The notes beneath the pieces are model-generated. The model was not told where the DNA came from and made no database searches. It was given only the letters and a program-made list of their open reading frames with translations. Position numbers and translations under genes: made by a program. From JBPOFY01 sp049889815 (lineage in GTDB: Bacteria; Verrucomicrobiota; Verrucomicrobiia; Opitutales; Coraliomargaritaceae), in the NCBI GenBank assembly GCA_049889815.1, contig JBMHCR010000006.1, positions 186,001 through 250,000 of the forward strand: DNA of 64,000 nt. Reading direction: 5' to 3'. Shown here in pieces: positions 32,877-42,932 of the stretch (the stretch's first letter is position 1; each line of letters begins with the position of its first letter).

Positions 32877-33506
32877 ATGCTGTCCTTTCGGATATTTAAC
32901 TTCCCTGTGTATGTGCAGCCATGGTTTTGGCTCACACTTGGCCTCATCGGCGGTGGGCTCCATGCCACGAGTTCCTACGAGTTCTTCCTCGTCCTGATGT
33001 TCATGATTGCGGGCTTCGTATCCATTCTCGTGCACGAGCTTGGGCATGCCTTGATGATTCGAAAATTCGGGTACCCGACGGAGATACACCTGGTTGCCTT
33101 CGGCGGTCTAGCTACTTTTCCGGCTGGTGGACTTTCGCGAAAGGAGTCTTTCATTGTGACTGCTGCGGGTCCTGCGATTCAGTTCATACTAGGTCTTTTC
33201 GCTCTTCTCCTGCTCAACGTTGCACCTATCCCAGCCGAGTCGCTGATGAGGAACTTGCTCGCATCACTTGTCTGGGTGAGCATTGTTTGGTCCATTCTAA
33301 ATTGTTTGCCGATCTTGCCGATGGACGGTGGACAAATGCTTGCTGCGGTCCTCGGCCCGAAACGTCAAAAAATGACTCATTTGATCGGAATCATTTTTGC
33401 CGCCTTATTGGCAGCCTACGCTTTTCTTATTCTTGGTTCGCTCCTTCTTGCGGTGTTCTCGGCCTACTTTGCTTACTTGAATGGGAAGCAATACCAAGCA
33501 GCCTGA
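32877..33506 (+). CDS. Site-2 protease family (M50) membrane metalloprotease
   Basis: A 209-residue integral membrane zinc protease of the M50 group. The start at 32877 (MLSFRIFNFPVYVQPWFWLT) is the typical opening of short bacterial S2P-like proteins; the upstream in-frame 27 residues are not. The zinc motif HELGH is in ILVHELGHALMIRKFG near residues 49-64. The third ligand Asp lies in NCLPILPMDGGQML near 143-156. There are about five helices and no PDZ domain. Members cleave membrane-embedded substrates such as anti-sigma factors; the target here is unknown. Divergent from the cyclophilin gene. Confidence 0.9.
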   Translation: MLSFRIFNFPVYVQPWFWLTLGLIGGGLHATSSYEFFLVLMFMIAGFVSILVHELGHALMIRKFGYPTEIHLVAFGGLATFPAGGLSRKESFIVTAAGPAIQFILGLFALLLLNVAPIPAESLMRNLLASLVWVSIVWSILNCLPILPMDGGQMLAAVLGPKRQKMTHLIGIIFAALLAAYAFLILGSLLLAVFSAYFAYLNGKQYQAA

Positions 33507-33538
33507 TCTTGCCTCAATAGAGCTCCGCTTTGGTTCCT

Positions 33539-34438
33539 TTAGGCGGGGAACAAGGTGGCAGCGCCGGTGAAGAGGTCCTCAAACGCGTCGACGGTAGGGT
33601 CGATTGGATTGGCATAGCCGCCTCCCATAAAAATCAGAATTGGGAGCCCCGGATGCTGAGCCCGCAGATCGAAAATGCGTTGGTTCCGTTGTTGGAGTCC
33701 GCTACGGGTCAAGGAGAGTTTGCCAAGAGCGTCTTCGACGAGGGGATCGACACCGGCTTGGTAAAGAATGAGGTCGTAGTTCTGAACCTCAAGCTTCGCG
33801 AGGGTGTGGTCGAGAACGTCTAAATAATCGGAGTCGGTGGTGTCGTCGGCGAGATGAACATCGAGGTCACTCTGTTCCTTGCGGAAAGGGAAGTTGCTCT
33901 CGGCATGGATCGAGCATGTGAAGGCTCTCACCTCGTCTTTTAGGATCGCGGCGGTGCCATCACCTTGGTGGACATCGAGGTCGAGAACTAGGACGCGGTT
34001 TATATCCGGGTGCTGCAGTGCGGTGATTGCGCAGATCGCGATATCGTTAAAAATACAATAGCCTGAACCGTAGTTGTAATACGCATGATGGGTCCCGCCA
34101 GCCATGTTGCCCGCGATCCCACCGTGCTGTAGAACATGTTCGAGCGCCTGCAGGCTACCGCCAGTGATACGTAAAGTTCTGTCGATTATAGATGGGGTCC
34201 ATGGGCGGAGGCCGATCCGGCGGATTGCGTCGGGATCCAGCGTGCCATGAAGAAAGGCATCGACATACTTGGGGCTATGCGCGCGCGTGATTTCCTCTCG
34301 GGTAGCAAGCCGTGGGTGACGGATCTCAACTTCGGATCGATCCTTGAGCCGCTCATAGAGCAGCCGATAGCGCTCTCGGGGAAAGCGTGCACTCGGATCT
34401 ATTCCGTCAGTATAAATTGGATCGTAGAACAACAGCAT
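33539..34438 (-). CDS. Histone deacetylase superfamily protein
   Basis: A 299-residue zinc amidohydrolase of the HDAC/acetoin-utilisation family. The active-site segments are GGTHHAYYNYGSGYCIFNDI near residues 123-142 (tandem His and the tyrosine/Gly-rich rim), VLVLDLDVHQGDGTAAIL near 154-171 with the zinc-binding Asp and His, and DLILYQAGVDPLVEDALGKL near 226-245 with the third ligand Asp. In bacteria such enzymes deacetylate proteins, polyamines or small amides. With nspC in the same genome, acetylpolyamine amidohydrolase is one possibility but is not decided by sequence. Confidence 0.9.
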   Translation of the reverse strand: MLLFYDPIYTDGIDPSARFPRERYRLLYERLKDRSEVEIRHPRLATREEITRAHSPKYVDAFLHGTLDPDAIRRIGLRPWTPSIIDRTLRITGGSLQALEHVLQHGGIAGNMAGGTHHAYYNYGSGYCIFNDIAICAITALQHPDINRVLVLDLDVHQGDGTAAILKDEVRAFTCSIHAESNFPFRKEQSDLDVHLADDTTDSDYLDVLDHTLAKLEVQNYDLILYQAGVDPLVEDALGKLSLTRSGLQQRNQRIFDLRAQHPGLPILIFMGGGYANPIDPTVDAFEDLFTGAATLFPA

Positions 34439-34635
34439 GTCTGAAGCATTAAATATCGAACGTTGAAGGTCTAATTTTGAATGAAGTTTTTGATAGTGAG
34501 AGCATTATTTGATACGCTTCATCCATTGCGTGTAGTTGCCACAATTATACACCGAGGCGCAATCGGGTGCAGTCTCTACGAGGGCCTACGTCGAATCACG
34601 TAGAGTTGTGGGATTGGGCACAACGCGCCCGGCTA

Positions 34636-36264
<1,629 letters not shown>

Positions 36265-36594
36265 TTGCTCTCGTGCTTCTGACCGGATGTGGGCAAAAGT
36301 TTTTTTGTTTGGAAAGTGTGAGTGTGGTGAAATGCTTGATGTTTCGGCTAGTCCGTTGCCCGCATCCTCGGGCCGACGTGCCGAGTGTTCCTCCTTCGAT
36401 CCGGCGGTTACGCACACAAGTGCGCGCCCTGGTTTCTCAGTTGTCAATCTCGACACCTCGACTCCGTCAGAAACACGAGTGCTCTTGAAGGCCGAAGTTG
36501 AACGCGGGAAGAAAACAGCGACTGGCAGTGAATGCAAACAAAGAAAAAGCCCGGGCATTGCTGCACCGGGCTTTGAATAAACCTGTAGGGAGAA
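36265..36594. other. Intergenic region between EF-hand gene and ABC-F gene
   Basis: 330 bp without a supported gene. It contains the terminator of the EF-hand gene at its right end and must hold the promoter of the ABC-F gene. An in-frame extension of the ABC-F frame runs through it but lacks similarity to the family, so I treat it as non-coding. Confidence 0.55.
36546..36574 (-). terminator. Rho-independent terminator after the EF-hand gene
   Basis: A 9-bp stem AAAGCCCGG (36546-36554) with CCGGGCTTT (36566-36574) around an 11-nt loop. On the minus strand it is followed by T residues (CTTTTTCTTT). It lies 20 bp past the EF-hand gene stop. Confidence 0.85.
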
Positions 36595-37089
36595 TTAGAT
36601 CGAGCGGGCTTCTTCGTCTTGGCCCTTTTTCTTACGCTCCTCTTTGCGCTGTTTAGCTGCGGAGCGGAGTTCGTCGATGGTGATTTCGCCGCTGCCGTCT
36701 GCATCGAGGTCGTCGAAGCGTTCTGCCATACGCTCACCGGCTTCTTCTTCTGAAATGCCGCCGTTGCCATCTGTGTCGAGCTTCATGAAGTATTTTTCAG
36801 GGTCTCCGCCTTTATTCTTACGCTTGCGAATCTTCATGCCGGCCTTTGCGAGCTCTTGCTTGGTAATCTCGCCATTGCTGTCGTTGTCGATGCGTTCGAA
36901 ATGTTTAGCCAGCGGGCCTTTGGCTTCGTTGACTGAGATGCTGCCGTTGCCATCTGTGTCGAGCTTTTCGATGACGCCCCCTCGGTTACCGTTGCCTTTT
37001 TCCTCTTTGGCGCCCTGTGGCTTTGCTTGGCTGAGGGCTGGGATCAGCGCAATCGCTGCAATGGTGAGTAGAAGTTTCTTAATTTTCAT
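36595..37089 (-). CDS. Secreted calcium-binding EF-hand protein (calerythrin-like, four loops)
   Basis: A 164-residue exported protein (signal MKIKKLLLTIAAIALIPALSQA) with four EF-hand loops. They read DTDGNGSISVNE, DNDSNGEITKQE, DTDGNGGISEEE and DADGSGEITIDE, each a full 12-residue DxDxDG-type calcium site ending in Glu. They form two pairs separated by a Lys-rich linker. The C-terminus is strongly charged (KQRKEERKKKGQDEE). Proteins of this form are abundant in Verrucomicrobiota and Planctomycetota; the role is unknown, probably calcium buffering or adhesion outside the cytoplasmic membrane. Confidence 0.88.
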   Translation of the reverse strand: MKIKKLLLTIAAIALIPALSQAKPQGAKEEKGNGNRGGVIEKLDTDGNGSISVNEAKGPLAKHFERIDNDSNGEITKQELAKAGMKIRKRKNKGGDPEKYFMKLDTDGNGGISEEEAGERMAERFDDLDADGSGEITIDELRSAAKQRKEERKKKGQDEEARSI

Positions 37090-37450
37090 GATGATAATGT
37101 GACTTTGGTTTTGATTTTCTGGCGGGCTTTGTTGCCTGCTTTTCTAATCGTGGCCAATTCTGAAAAGTTTCACGGGAAATTTTAGCGGATATATTGTCTC
37201 AAGCTACGAGTAGGTACCCGAAGAGGACGCAGCAAAGAATCAGCGTGATTCCAAGTGCTGCCCAGACGGAGGTGCGGACTCCGGACCTTTCATCAAATTA
37301 CAATGTACCGCGATCGGCAGGCTGGCTCGGGAGGTGAGTGGCGCGGATTCAAAGATGCCAAGGCTGTTAGTTCAAGTGGATAGATGGTCCCTTGTGGAAG
37401 GTGTAGAAACGGCTCGCCATCGAGCTAGCACGACTCTTTTCTATCGTTTT
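37090..37450. other. Intergenic region with possible decayed membrane peptide
   Basis: 361 bp between the divergent EF-hand and ArsR-methyltransferase genes. On minus, 37199-37297 reads a single hydrophobic helix (VWAALGITLILCCVLFGYLL) ending in a stop but with no usable start codon, perhaps a relic of a small membrane protein. A weak match (12 of 16) to the parS consensus at 37166-37181 was noted and not accepted. Promoters for both genes must be here. Confidence 0.4.
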
Positions 37451-38383
37451 ATGGCAGACTCCTGGGAAACCCTTAAACTCTTGGCTGATTCTACCCGCGT
37501 GCGTATTCTCTCGCTCCTCGAGCAGGAAGAACTCTCGGTTGCTGAGCTGCAGGAGGTCTTGGACATGGGGCAATCGCGGATATCTTCGCACTTGGGAATT
37601 TTGCGACAGGGCGAGTTGGTGCACGACCGTCGCCAAGGAAAGAAAACTTTCTATGCGATCAACAGCGAATTCGAGCCAGCAGGTTTGGATTTGATGAAAG
37701 CAGCTTGCAAGGCAGTTGAAACCACTGAGCGGATTAAAGAGGACCGCACGAATCTAAAGCGCATCTTGGATAAGCGAAAGCAGCACCAAGAGCAGTACTT
37801 TAACTCTGTGGCAGGCCGTTTGGGCAAGAATTATTGCCCCGGTCGCAATTGGGAAGCGATTGGCCACTTTTTGCTACATCTAACACCGAAAATTAAAATT
37901 GCCGACCTGGGTGCGGGTGAAGGTCTGATTTCGCAGCTTCTAGCACGTCAGGCCGAGGAAGTCGTGTGCGTGGACAACTCGCCGAAGATGATCGAGTTTG
38001 GTCGTGATTTGGCAAAGAAGAATGGCTTTACTAATCTTACCTACAAGCTGGGCGATATTGAAGAAGTGCCGCTCAAGGATAAGAGCGTCGATCTCGCCTT
38101 GCTGAGCCAAGCTTTGCACCATGCGCAGCATCCTGAGCGAGCGATTGTCGAGGCCTATCGAATCCTCAAACCCGGTGGCAAGGTGATCATTATCGATTTA
38201 CTGGAGCACAACTTTGAGAAAGCCCACGAACTCTATGCCGATGTGTGGCTCGGTTTTTCCGAGAACAAGCTCTACCAATATTTAAAGGACGCGGGCTTTC
38301 GAAAGCCGGAAGTCAATGTCGTTGCGCGCGAAGAACAAGAGCCTTTCTTTCAAACGGTTCTTGCGAGCGCGGTGAAGGTATAG
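37451..38383 (+). CDS. ArsR-type regulator fused to a SAM-dependent methyltransferase
   Basis: A 310-residue two-domain protein. The start at 37451 (MADSWETLKLLADSTRVRIL) fits the ArsR/SmtB winged-helix domain, which spans residues 1-90 with recognition helix QSRISSHLGILRQGELVHD. After a linker (about 90-145), a class I methyltransferase follows with motif I IADLGAGEGLISQLLARQ near 146-163, VCVDNSPKMIEFGRDLA near 168-184, and LLSQALHHAQHPERAIVEAY near 215-234. Such fusions are thought to sense SAM or SAH or to methylate a ligand, and in other phyla sit near methionine-cycle genes. None is near here. No metal-site Cys cluster is visible in the winged helix. Confidence 0.88.
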   Translation: MADSWETLKLLADSTRVRILSLLEQEELSVAELQEVLDMGQSRISSHLGILRQGELVHDRRQGKKTFYAINSEFEPAGLDLMKAACKAVETTERIKEDRTNLKRILDKRKQHQEQYFNSVAGRLGKNYCPGRNWEAIGHFLLHLTPKIKIADLGAGEGLISQLLARQAEEVVCVDNSPKMIEFGRDLAKKNGFTNLTYKLGDIEEVPLKDKSVDLALLSQALHHAQHPERAIVEAYRILKPGGKVIIIDLLEHNFEKAHELYADVWLGFSENKLYQYLKDAGFRKPEVNVVAREEQEPFFQTVLASAVKV

Positions 38384-38411
38384 GTAGGAGCGCAAGTTAG
38401 TGCGCCCCTAC
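38384..38411. repeat. REP-like hairpin between convergent genes
   Basis: GTAGGAGCGCA (38384-38394) pairs with TGCGCCCCTAC (38401-38411) at 10 of 11 positions around the loop AGTTAG. It begins at the stop codon of the ArsR-methyltransferase gene and lies between convergent genes. There is no T-run, so it is more REP-like than a standard terminator, though it may stabilise 3' ends of both messages. Confidence 0.55.
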
Positions 38412-38413
38412 GA

Positions 38414-39988
38414 TCACTGAACCTCTTCTGGCAGTTTACGCAGGCGGTCTTTTAAGCGATCCATAGTCGTTTTGTGCTCAGCAGCATTGTAATTACTGCC
38501 GATGTTGACGATGCCTGCAGCGAGAAAGGCGTTGATCACGACTGCGTGGTTTGTGTCGGTGAGGGCGCCAATGAATTGACCGTTCTTCGTGAAGGCCAGG
38601 TCGCCGCGTGAAGAGGCGAATTCGGCAAAGAGTTCACCGAGTGCCGGACGATCTATTTTTAGGAAGCGATCGCTTGAAGTGAGTCTGCGAAATCCGGCGC
38701 TACCGAAATTACTTTCATCGTTCTTAACCAATACTGCTTCTTCCCAGCGCTCTGGTTGCAGTGCGAGCGGAAAGGTTTCCAAACCCTTACTAGTGACTAC
38801 CCGCTTTGGCAGCGGAATGAAGAGTAGGCGCGGGTCGGTGCCGAGAAAGCCAACTTGATTGATTGTGAGGCTACGTCCTGCGAGTGACACCTTGAGCGAG
38901 ATTGCTGAGAGGTTGTTTGGGTTCTTGGAAAATGCGAATGGCGTGTTATTCGTGTGGGTTACGAGATGGATTCTGCCGTCGGTATCCGAAATCAGGATAC
39001 TTTTGCTTTCGTAGTTGCGCTGTTTAAGGATTCCAAACGCATTCCTCTCCATAGAGCTGAACTGAATCGTTGCGCGGTTGCTCTGGAAGCGAGTGAAAAT
39101 CTCGCTCATCGTTTGTGGCCGCGATGCCTCTATCTCCTCTTGGATCTTTTCTGATGCGGCTTGAATGGTGCTCACACCTTCGCCGATTTGGGTGACACCT
39201 TCACCGAGTTCTGAAACACGTTCACCGAGGCGTTCAGCTCGTGCGAATGCGGCTTCTTTTTCAGCCTGTAATTGCTGTTTCTCCTGCTGTTCTTGTGCCA
39301 GATTTTGCTCTAGCAGGCGACGTTCCGCTTTTGCGACCTCAAGCTTTCGATTCAGTTGCTCGCTTTCTTGGGCGAGCCGATCTTTTTCTTCCTCCGCTGC
39401 CTTGAGTGCGGCTTCGCGTTCCGTGAGCGCTATCTCGCGAGCGATCAACGCTTCTTCGGTTTGCGCGAGGCGTTCTTTCGTAACAGAGCTCTCTTCTTTG
39501 ACTTGGCCGAGAGTCGTTGCGAGTTCGACGCGCTCCGAGTTGGCTTTCTCAAGTTCGGTGCGAGTGTCGTCAAAGCGGTGCGCAAGTTGTGTGCGCTCTT
39601 CCTCTACTCGCGCTTTCTCTTCTGCCAGTTGCTGCTTCTCAGCTTTGATCTGTGCTTTTGTCGCGGCGAGTTGTTTCGCCTCGGCAGACTTTTGCTTAAG
39701 GTCTTTCCGTGTGGCCTCGAGTGCTGCTTCGCGTTCCTCTAGAGCACGGGCTTTTGCCTGCAGATCTTCGCGAGTTTCAGTGAGATCCCCCGTGAGGTTT
39801 TCGCGTGAGGTGAGTTCGGATTGGAGGGACTCTTCCAGCAGCTCGATGAGTTCAGCTTCCGCGGTTGCGGACGAGGCAGTCGCATTCAGCGTGACCTCTG
39901 GTTTTTCTTCGGGAGGATCGAAACGCGCCAACGCCAACATGCTTAACAGCAGGAAGTCGCAGATCACGAGCATGAGGGTCTTGTTCAT
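38414..39988 (-). CDS. ExbD/MotB-like single-span protein with long coiled coil and pseudo-trypsin-like C-terminus
   Basis: A 524-residue protein. Residues 4-22 (TLMLVICDFLLLSMLALAR) form one transmembrane helix with an aspartate at position 10 in the context I-C-D-F-L-L-L. This resembles the proton-carrying aspartate of ExbD, TolR and MotB (typically V-D-x-x-L-x-L-L). Residues about 45-270 are an extreme Glu/Lys/Arg/Leu/Gln coiled coil. The C-terminal 230 residues are beta-rich; DPRLLFIPLP and RGDLAFTKNGQFIGAL look like the Asp and Ser-loop regions of a trypsin-fold protein in which the catalytic residues are lost. It follows 41 bp downstream of a MotA/ExbB-like gene. Function unknown; I infer an energised envelope complex. 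Confidence 0.6.
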   Translation of the reverse strand: MNKTLMLVICDFLLLSMLALARFDPPEEKPEVTLNATASSATAEAELIELLEESLQSELTSRENLTGDLTETREDLQAKARALEEREAALEATRKDLKQKSAEAKQLAATKAQIKAEKQQLAEEKARVEEERTQLAHRFDDTRTELEKANSERVELATTLGQVKEESSVTKERLAQTEEALIAREIALTEREAALKAAEEEKDRLAQESEQLNRKLEVAKAERRLLEQNLAQEQQEKQQLQAEKEAAFARAERLGERVSELGEGVTQIGEGVSTIQAASEKIQEEIEASRPQTMSEIFTRFQSNRATIQFSSMERNAFGILKQRNYESKSILISDTDGRIHLVTHTNNTPFAFSKNPNNLSAISLKVSLAGRSLTINQVGFLGTDPRLLFIPLPKRVVTSKGLETFPLALQPERWEEAVLVKNDESNFGSAGFRRLTSSDRFLKIDRPALGELFAEFASSRGDLAFTKNGQFIGALTDTNHAVVINAFLAAGIVNIGSNYNAAEHKTTMDRLKDRLRKLPEEVQ

Positions 39989-40029
39989 CTTGGAATTAAG
40001 TTAGAAGTCGGAAATTGGTGGTCAGGCTC

Positions 40030-41727
40030 TTATAGCTTGATGTCTTTTATGAGCGTCTCTGGTGAGCTCGAAGAGTCTGCTTCAATAATCAGCGTGCGGC
40101 GATAGGGGCGTAGGTGAAGCACTTTGAGGAGTGCCGTGAAAATGATGCCAAACAAAGTTGACGCATAGGCGGCCATGAGGCTCGCCTCGACCACGCCGAC
40201 GGCTACGAGTATTAAAGAGAGCACGGTGCCGCCAAGACCGACATAGAGTCCGAAATCGAACAGGTTTTCTTCATTCTCGAGAAGCTTGATCTTCATCACG
40301 GCGCTGAGTTGCTGCTTAGCGATTTCGCGGAGCTTGATGAGGCAGAATGAATAGATGACTAGCTGAATAACGAAAAACAGCATTAGGACGAGGAGGGAGA
40401 CTTGGTTGATTTCTTGCATGGCTTTAACGGGTGATTCTAGATATTGAAGTGTGTCGGTGACGGCAAATTCGATACGAGGTCTGGCGTCGACGGAGATGTC
40501 TTTTGATTTTAAAATTTCAGGCTCGAAAAAAGTCCAAATCGTGATTGCGAAGACGATACTGAGGAGCGCGTCGCGTGCCCAAACCATGGGGTTGGTTTTG
40601 GATACAGTAGCTTGGCCCTTGCCGAGGCTCACGCGTCTCGCGGTGCCGATGCCGAAGACAAACGCTAGGCCTGAGAGCACGAACAGGATGAACCTAATCG
40701 TCATTCCGAAGGTCGGATTGTCGTGTGCGATTGAAACTAGGAATGCTGGCCGGACCGCTGAAGTAAGCGGAAGTGTTTTTGCTGCAAGATACCATGGGCG
40801 ATAGATAGGTTGATTGGCTTCGAGCAGATAATTGACGGCGCCAGTCCCGAGTTGAAGCGCGTGATCAAGGTCTTGTTTGCCGCTTTCTGGGTGGGCAGCC
40901 AAAAAGTCAAAAACGAGCTCAGAGCTTTTTGTGAAGGTCAGTGCTGCGTAGAGTTGATCGACACGATCAGGCCGCGCTCGAAACAGCGTCGCCATTTGCG
41001 CCCAATCGGAGGGTGTCTTAGTGATCAACGCGAGGTTGGCTAGGGAACGAAAATCGAGTTGTCTACCCAGTGAGAGCGTTGCGATGACTAAGTCTTCACA
41101 CGCGCGAACTGCCGATGGTGTGCCGAGTGCAGCCTGTGTCGCCAACGCGCCGATCTGTTGTGCGAGTTCGGGCTGAAAGTGCCCACCCTCGATGAGTAAC
41201 GACAGAGTGAGCACGCCGGAATCGTAGGGTGCGCCTGCTGCGTGATCAGCTGGATGGAGGCGCAAGAGGCCGAGCTGATTACGGATGCCAAGAAGCGCTG
41301 CTACGTTGGCGTTGCTGGATTGTTTTAGGCTCCCGACCAGTGAGGCGCGCTCGCTGCGAGGAAGCAGTAGAGGTACGACTGCGGTTTTGTCTACCGACTC
41401 GACCTGGACCAATTTTAGAAAGTCTTCAAAAACGCGATCGGCACCACCGCTGATGGCAAACTGAGGAGATTTGCTGAGTAGATTCTCAATCTGTAGGGCG
41501 AAGTCCGCACGCTCGGTCTTGGTTGCATTGATGAGCCGTTCTGCGGGACCAACTTGGGCAGCATTTATAGTGACTGCGATGGTTTCCTTTGGTGAACTGT
41601 ACTGTTCGCTCGCATATTCAAGCGCAGAACTATTGATGGTGCGCAAGTGAGCAGGAACCATGATTGCACAGGCCGCTAGAAGTACAGCGACGATCCAGGA
41701 GAAGAGGGTTCTTATCAGGCCAACCAT
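40030..41727 (-). CDS. MotA/TolQ/ExbB-like proton-channel protein with large extracytoplasmic domain
   Basis: A 565-residue membrane protein. One N-terminal helix (about residues 8-28) is followed by some 310 residues of helical, soluble sequence, then helices near 343-363, 388-405, 448-472 and 492-540. The last part reads GLYVGLGGTVLSLILVAVGV and MAAYASTLFGIIFTALLKVL. It has the same order as the MotA/TolQ/ExbB signature, G-L-x-G-T-V-x-x-L-I then a Thr/Ser-containing helix ending A-x-x-x-V-L. This is the part of stator proteins that lines the ion path. The partner gene downstream has the matching ExbD/MotB-like helix. Length and architecture differ from any standard Exb, Tol or Mot protein. 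Confidence 0.6.
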   Translation of the reverse strand: MVGLIRTLFSWIVAVLLAACAIMVPAHLRTINSSALEYASEQYSSPKETIAVTINAAQVGPAERLINATKTERADFALQIENLLSKSPQFAISGGADRVFEDFLKLVQVESVDKTAVVPLLLPRSERASLVGSLKQSSNANVAALLGIRNQLGLLRLHPADHAAGAPYDSGVLTLSLLIEGGHFQPELAQQIGALATQAALGTPSAVRACEDLVIATLSLGRQLDFRSLANLALITKTPSDWAQMATLFRARPDRVDQLYAALTFTKSSELVFDFLAAHPESGKQDLDHALQLGTGAVNYLLEANQPIYRPWYLAAKTLPLTSAVRPAFLVSIAHDNPTFGMTIRFILFVLSGLAFVFGIGTARRVSLGKGQATVSKTNPMVWARDALLSIVFAITIWTFFEPEILKSKDISVDARPRIEFAVTDTLQYLESPVKAMQEINQVSLLVLMLFFVIQLVIYSFCLIKLREIAKQQLSAVMKIKLLENEENLFDFGLYVGLGGTVLSLILVAVGVVEASLMAAYASTLFGIIFTALLKVLHLRPYRRTLIIEADSSSSPETLIKDIKL

Positions 41728-41824
41728 TTTTATGCTTTAGTCAGAGATGTGAGAGATCGGTTCCTGTTGCAATAGGCAAAGAAAGCGTTTGCTAACTCAT
41801 CGGCTGAATCTGATAGGTAGAAGT

Positions 41825-42562
41825 ATGGAGTCGAGTGACGTACGCAAATATTTTGAAGCTGAGGAAGTGGTGGGCTACTACGCGAAGGCTGCAATCGATG
41901 TGGGCCTCTGGATCTCGGAGGAAAAAGTATTTAGCCGCGTTTTTGCTCCTGAAGATTCAATTTTGGAGCTCGGCTGTGGCGCTGGGCGCATCGCGATCGG
42001 CCTGCACGAGCTTGGATATGCGCACATTCTGGCGACCGATTATTCGCGCCCGATGGTCAACCGTGCTAGGGAGCTAGCGACTAAGCTTGAATATCGAATA
42101 CCGATGCGGGTGTGTGATGCGACCGAGATGGAGTTTGGCGAGGCCGAGTTTGACGGAGTCATTTTTGGTTTTAACGGACTCATGCAGATTCCCCAAATAA
42201 GGAATCGCAAGCGCGCTCTAGCCGAGATTTTCCGGGTACTTAAGCCAGGCGGTTGGTTTGTATTCACTTCGCATGATCGGGAGCGGTCTTCGCATCGAGA
42301 GTTTTGGCATGAGGAGCAAAAACGCTGGGCACAGGAAGCTCAGAAAAGTGAGTTGGATGATTTTGGCGATCGAACTGAATCGACGCATCACGGAACTCAT
42401 TTTATGCATGTGCCGACAGTTAATGAGATGGTTGAGCTCTTAGAAAAGGTCGGCTTTCGCCTTGAAGCAAGTGCCATGCGGTCCGAGCTTGTAACTGAGC
42501 CAACTGAAGTTGAAGCATTTGCTGATGATTGTCGCTTCTGGGTAGTGCAGAAGCCCGAGTAG
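41825..42562 (+). CDS. Class I SAM-dependent methyltransferase
   Basis: A 245-residue small-molecule methyltransferase. The start at 41825 (MESSDVRKYFEAEEVVGYYA) is chosen over 41789 because the added residues look untranslated. Motif I is ILELGCGAGRIAIGLHELGY near residues 44-63, the acidic post-I residue is in ILATDYSRPMVNRARELA near 65-82, and FDGVIFGFNGLMQIP marks motif II/III near 112-126. LAEIFRVLKPGGWFVFTSHD is near 137-156. It belongs to the Methyltransf_11/25 group; the substrate is unknown. Divergent from the ExbB/MotA-like gene with 97 bp between starts. Confidence 0.85.
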   Translation: MESSDVRKYFEAEEVVGYYAKAAIDVGLWISEEKVFSRVFAPEDSILELGCGAGRIAIGLHELGYAHILATDYSRPMVNRARELATKLEYRIPMRVCDATEMEFGEAEFDGVIFGFNGLMQIPQIRNRKRALAEIFRVLKPGGWFVFTSHDRERSSHREFWHEEQKRWAQEAQKSELDDFGDRTESTHHGTHFMHVPTVNEMVELLEKVGFRLEASAMRSELVTEPTEVEAFADDCRFWVVQKPE

Positions 42563-42932
42563 GGATGCAATTGGATCAGGTCGTCGGGATCCGAACAATT
42601 GACCAGCTCTTTAAGAGTGGGCGAGCTATACCATTCTTGTGCCAGAACATCTTTGTAGTAGACCCTGATTACGAGGCCTTTTAAGTCGTAGTGATCACTC
42701 GTTCGCTTAATTTTCGCAGTAGACTGGGCAGCGGTACCATCGGGGTAGTTGGTAGTAAGAGTCGTCGTTTCGATTGTTCAGGTTTTATGGATCGCGACCG
42801 CTGTAGACCTAAATTTTTTTATTTCGCCCGACACGAGCAAGCCAACTTTAATTCTCACGTCGGTCGAACTGCGTTTGTTCCGACCGCCGATCTTCTTGCC
42901 AAGACATATTTTCGGGACGACACTGATGTCGC
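42563..42932. other. Region without a supported gene
   Basis: 370 bp between the methyltransferase gene and the end of radC. A 39-codon frame (42565-42684, MQLDQVVGIRTIDQLFKSGR start) follows the methyltransferase stop by 2 bp and has protein-like composition, but nothing else supports it. The rest shows only short frames with no recognisable domain. It may be decayed coding sequence. Confidence 0.35.

Noticed and set aside
36265..36558. N-terminal extension of the ABC-F frame upstream of 36264
   Set aside because: The 98 extra residues have no ABC-F character and the region includes a terminator for the neighbouring gene. The MITVNQVTH start matches the family.
37166..37181. Possible parS site AGTTTCACGGGAAATT
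   Set aside because: Only 12 of 16 positions fit the palindromic consensus, the right arm is broken, and it is 21 kb from parB.
39165..40004. Long plus-strand frame opposite the ExbD/MotB-like gene
   Set aside because: Its serine/arginine-rich translation is the expected antisense shadow of a Glu/Lys/Arg coiled coil.
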